Shown one piece after another: positions 62,259-64,000 of a stretch of DNA of 64,000 bases. Below the pieces are notes generated by a model. The model worked only from the letters and a program-made list of their open reading frames with translations. It was not told the origin of the DNA and did no database searches. Where the stretch lies: positions 25,025,993 through 25,089,992 of the forward strand of contig NC_064539.1 of the NCBI RefSeq assembly GCF_023856365.1, written 5' to 3'. Within the stretch, counting starts at the first letter, position 1. Every line of letters starts with the position of its first letter. The stretch is from Brienomyrus brachyistius (lineage: Eukaryota; Chordata; Actinopteri; Osteoglossiformes; Mormyridae). The translations under genes and the position numbers were made by a program.

Positions 62259-63735
62259 ATGGTGGAGCCGGTGGGGTTTGTGGAGGCATGGAAGGCGCAG
62301 TTTCCCGAATCCGATCCCCCCAAGATGGAACTGAAATCCGTGGGGGGCATCGAGCTGGAGCTGGAGAAGTGCAAAGCGTCCATCCGACGGCTGGAGATGG
62401 AGGTGAACAAGGAGCGCTTCCGCATGATCTACCTGCAGACGCTGCTGGCCAAGGAGAGGAAGAGCTACGACCGGCAGCGATGGGGCTTTCGCGGGGCGTC
62501 CCATCCGAGTGACGGCGAGCGCCCCCCCGGCGCTGATCCCCAGCCGCCGCATCTTGCCCCTGGCCAGGAGCAAGGGCACGGGGACCGAAGCAGATTCCAC
62601 CCTGTTGGGGAGGAGAGGCCAAGGCCCTGCCCCCCAGCTCCCCGCAGGTCCTCCTCTCATGGCGACAGTCTTGAACCCACATTGGCGGGAGACAGGCACC
62701 TCCCAGTGGTTGCTGCAGAGATGGACAGGTGTCGGTATTTCGGGGATGGTGAAATGGACAAACTATCTCCCTCCAAGAGGGGAGGGGTCTCCTCTCGCAG
62801 ATCGGGGGCAGTGTCCTCCATGCCGTGCGACAAGGATCCTCCACCCGACCCTCCCATCAAAGAGAAGCCCGGCATGGGTTTAGGGGTGGCAGCCCTAAGG
62901 TCCAACTTTGAGCGGGCCAAGAGGGCCAACTGGCCTGCATTTGGGGATGGGAAGGGGGCTGCTGAGCGGGCTCTCTTCTCCAGTGTGGAGTACCACCAAG
63001 ACCGGGGCTTGGCGAGAGCCAGTGACCGCGAAGTCCAGGATGCACTCAGTAGCCAGGCCGTGCAGATGGAGCGGCAGCGATCGCTGGCCAGGGCGGCGGT
63101 GGAGACCCGCAGAGCTGGGCACCGGGGCCGCTCTGCCGAGGGCCACTGTGGCGGTTACGAGGCCGAGGGGGAGGACGCCGAATCCGACACGCGGCATCCC
63201 AAAGAGGGGCTGGTCCATGCAAATGGGGGGAAGCCACACCAGCCGCCCTGGCAGCAGACTGAATTCCAGCCCTACCCCAGCGTCTATGTGAGTGAGGGCG
63301 ATGGGCGGGGCGTGAGCCAAAGGGACCGGAGTGGGGACGAGGCTCCAACAACCTGGCCCCGGAGGTCCTATTCGCCGAGGAGCTTCGAGGACGTCGGCGG
63401 GGGCTACACGCCTGACTGCAGCTCCAATGAGAACCTGACATCCAGTGAGGAGGACTTCTCCTCGGGCCAGTCGAGCCACGTGTCGCCCAGCCCCACTGCC
63501 CACCGTCCCTTCCCAACGCGGGAGAAGAGCCGGTCGCCGTCCCAGAATTCCCAGCAGTCCTTGGACAGCAGCAGCCCCCCCACCCCTCAGTCTCAGAAGC
63601 GTCACAAGCACCACGTCCTGGTGTCAGAGGCGGCCGTCGTGGGCGTTCGGAAAACCGGGCAGATCTGGCCCAACGATAGTAACTGCACCCTGTCCAGCCG
63701 GACTTCACACGACAACAGTTTCCATGGAGACGTAG
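62259..63735 (+). CDS. bcr: BCR activator of RhoGEF and GTPase, first coding exon (gene continues past the window)
   Basis: The exon starts at ATG in the context caacaATGG and ends at a donor (GACGTAG|gtaagc), giving 492 codons plus one base. BCR carries an N-terminal coiled-coil oligomerisation domain, a serine-rich region encoded here, and DH-PH, C2 and RhoGAP domains encoded downstream. Visible: MVEPVGFVEAWKAQFP and the coiled coil with CKASIRRLEMEV, then RFRMIYLQTLLAKE (residues ~1-75). A poorly conserved Pro-rich stretch runs from ~85 to 205. VAALRSNFER, WPRRSYSPRSFED, GGGYTPDCSSNENLTSSEED and VGVRKTGQIWPND follow. The exon is longer than its human counterpart (about 426 codons) because of the variable stretch. 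The region equivalent to human Tyr177 reads LFSSVEY, so the YVNV GRB2 motif is missing. Confidence 0.95.
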
Positions 63736-64000
63736 GTAAGCGCACGTCCTATTTTTATTGTTGTTTGGAGATTAATTTAGGCGGGGAGTAAGAGGTGCAG
63801 TGGCAAGAGCAGGGCCCTGAGGGGGAGGGGGGGGTCCTGTTATCAAGTGTCCGACATCGAGGGGCATCCAGCCTCACAGAAATCGAAAGCCCTTTTCAAG
63901 AACAGAAAGCTTTTCCGGGCCCAAGCGTCTCTGAATCACTTTTGGTCCTATAGCGAATTCTTATGTTTACTTTTTAAGTGATTGATTTATTATTGCATTT
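63736..64000 (+). other. bcr: bcr intron 1 (start)
   Basis: Sequence after the donor runs to the window edge. No further exon is present. Confidence 0.7.

Noticed and set aside
62895..63708. Long minus-strand open frames (239 and 220 codons) under bcr exon 1
   Set aside because: GC-rich antisense shadows of a well-supported conserved exon; Arg/Gly/Pro-rich without domains.

Overview
The window is nuclear DNA of a ray-finned fish, most likely a teleost. It holds spliced genes with canonical GT-AG introns, AATAAA-type poly(A) signals, a high-copy fish SINE-like repeat family, hAT, Tigger and Tc1 transposon remnants, LINE fragments, and abundant (CA)n and poly-G tracts. Five protein genes are recognised by conserved protein sequence. 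Their coding exons were joined by following splice sites and reading phase.

Layout: (1) 1-3183 is flanking DNA with a decayed LINE. (2) 3184-15064 holds three housekeeping genes on the + strand: vps29 (retromer), gpn3 (GPN-loop GTPase for RNA polymerase II assembly) and arpc3 (Arp2/3 subunit). Each ends with a plausible poly(A) signal. (3) 15065-20212 has no recognised coding sequence and probably carries the 3' UTRs and alternative 3' exon of the next gene. (4) 20213-45999, - strand: a complete atp2a2 (SERCA2 calcium pump), 20 coding exons, 1040 residues in the 2b form. Its large introns contain a nested Tigger/hAT insertion, a 42-bp minisatellite and other repeats. (5) 46000-62258 is a repeat-rich intergenic region with no supported gene. 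(6) 62259-63735, + strand: the first coding exon of bcr, which continues beyond the window.

The order vps29-gpn3-arpc3-atp2a2 matches human 12q24.11 as I recall it, but ANAPC7 and FAM216A, which sit among these genes in human, are not seen here. The genes share a neighbourhood, not a pathway: endosomal recycling, polymerase assembly, actin branching, ER/SR calcium uptake and RhoGEF/GAP signalling.

No wholly new system was found. The observations most worth checking are: loss of the phospholamban-contact motif in SERCA2 (residues 397-400), absence of the GRB2-docking tyrosine motif in BCR, a four-codon microexon in vps29, candidate alternative 3' exons for SERCA2a, and several structured mobile elements (nested Tigger/hAT, foldback MITEs).
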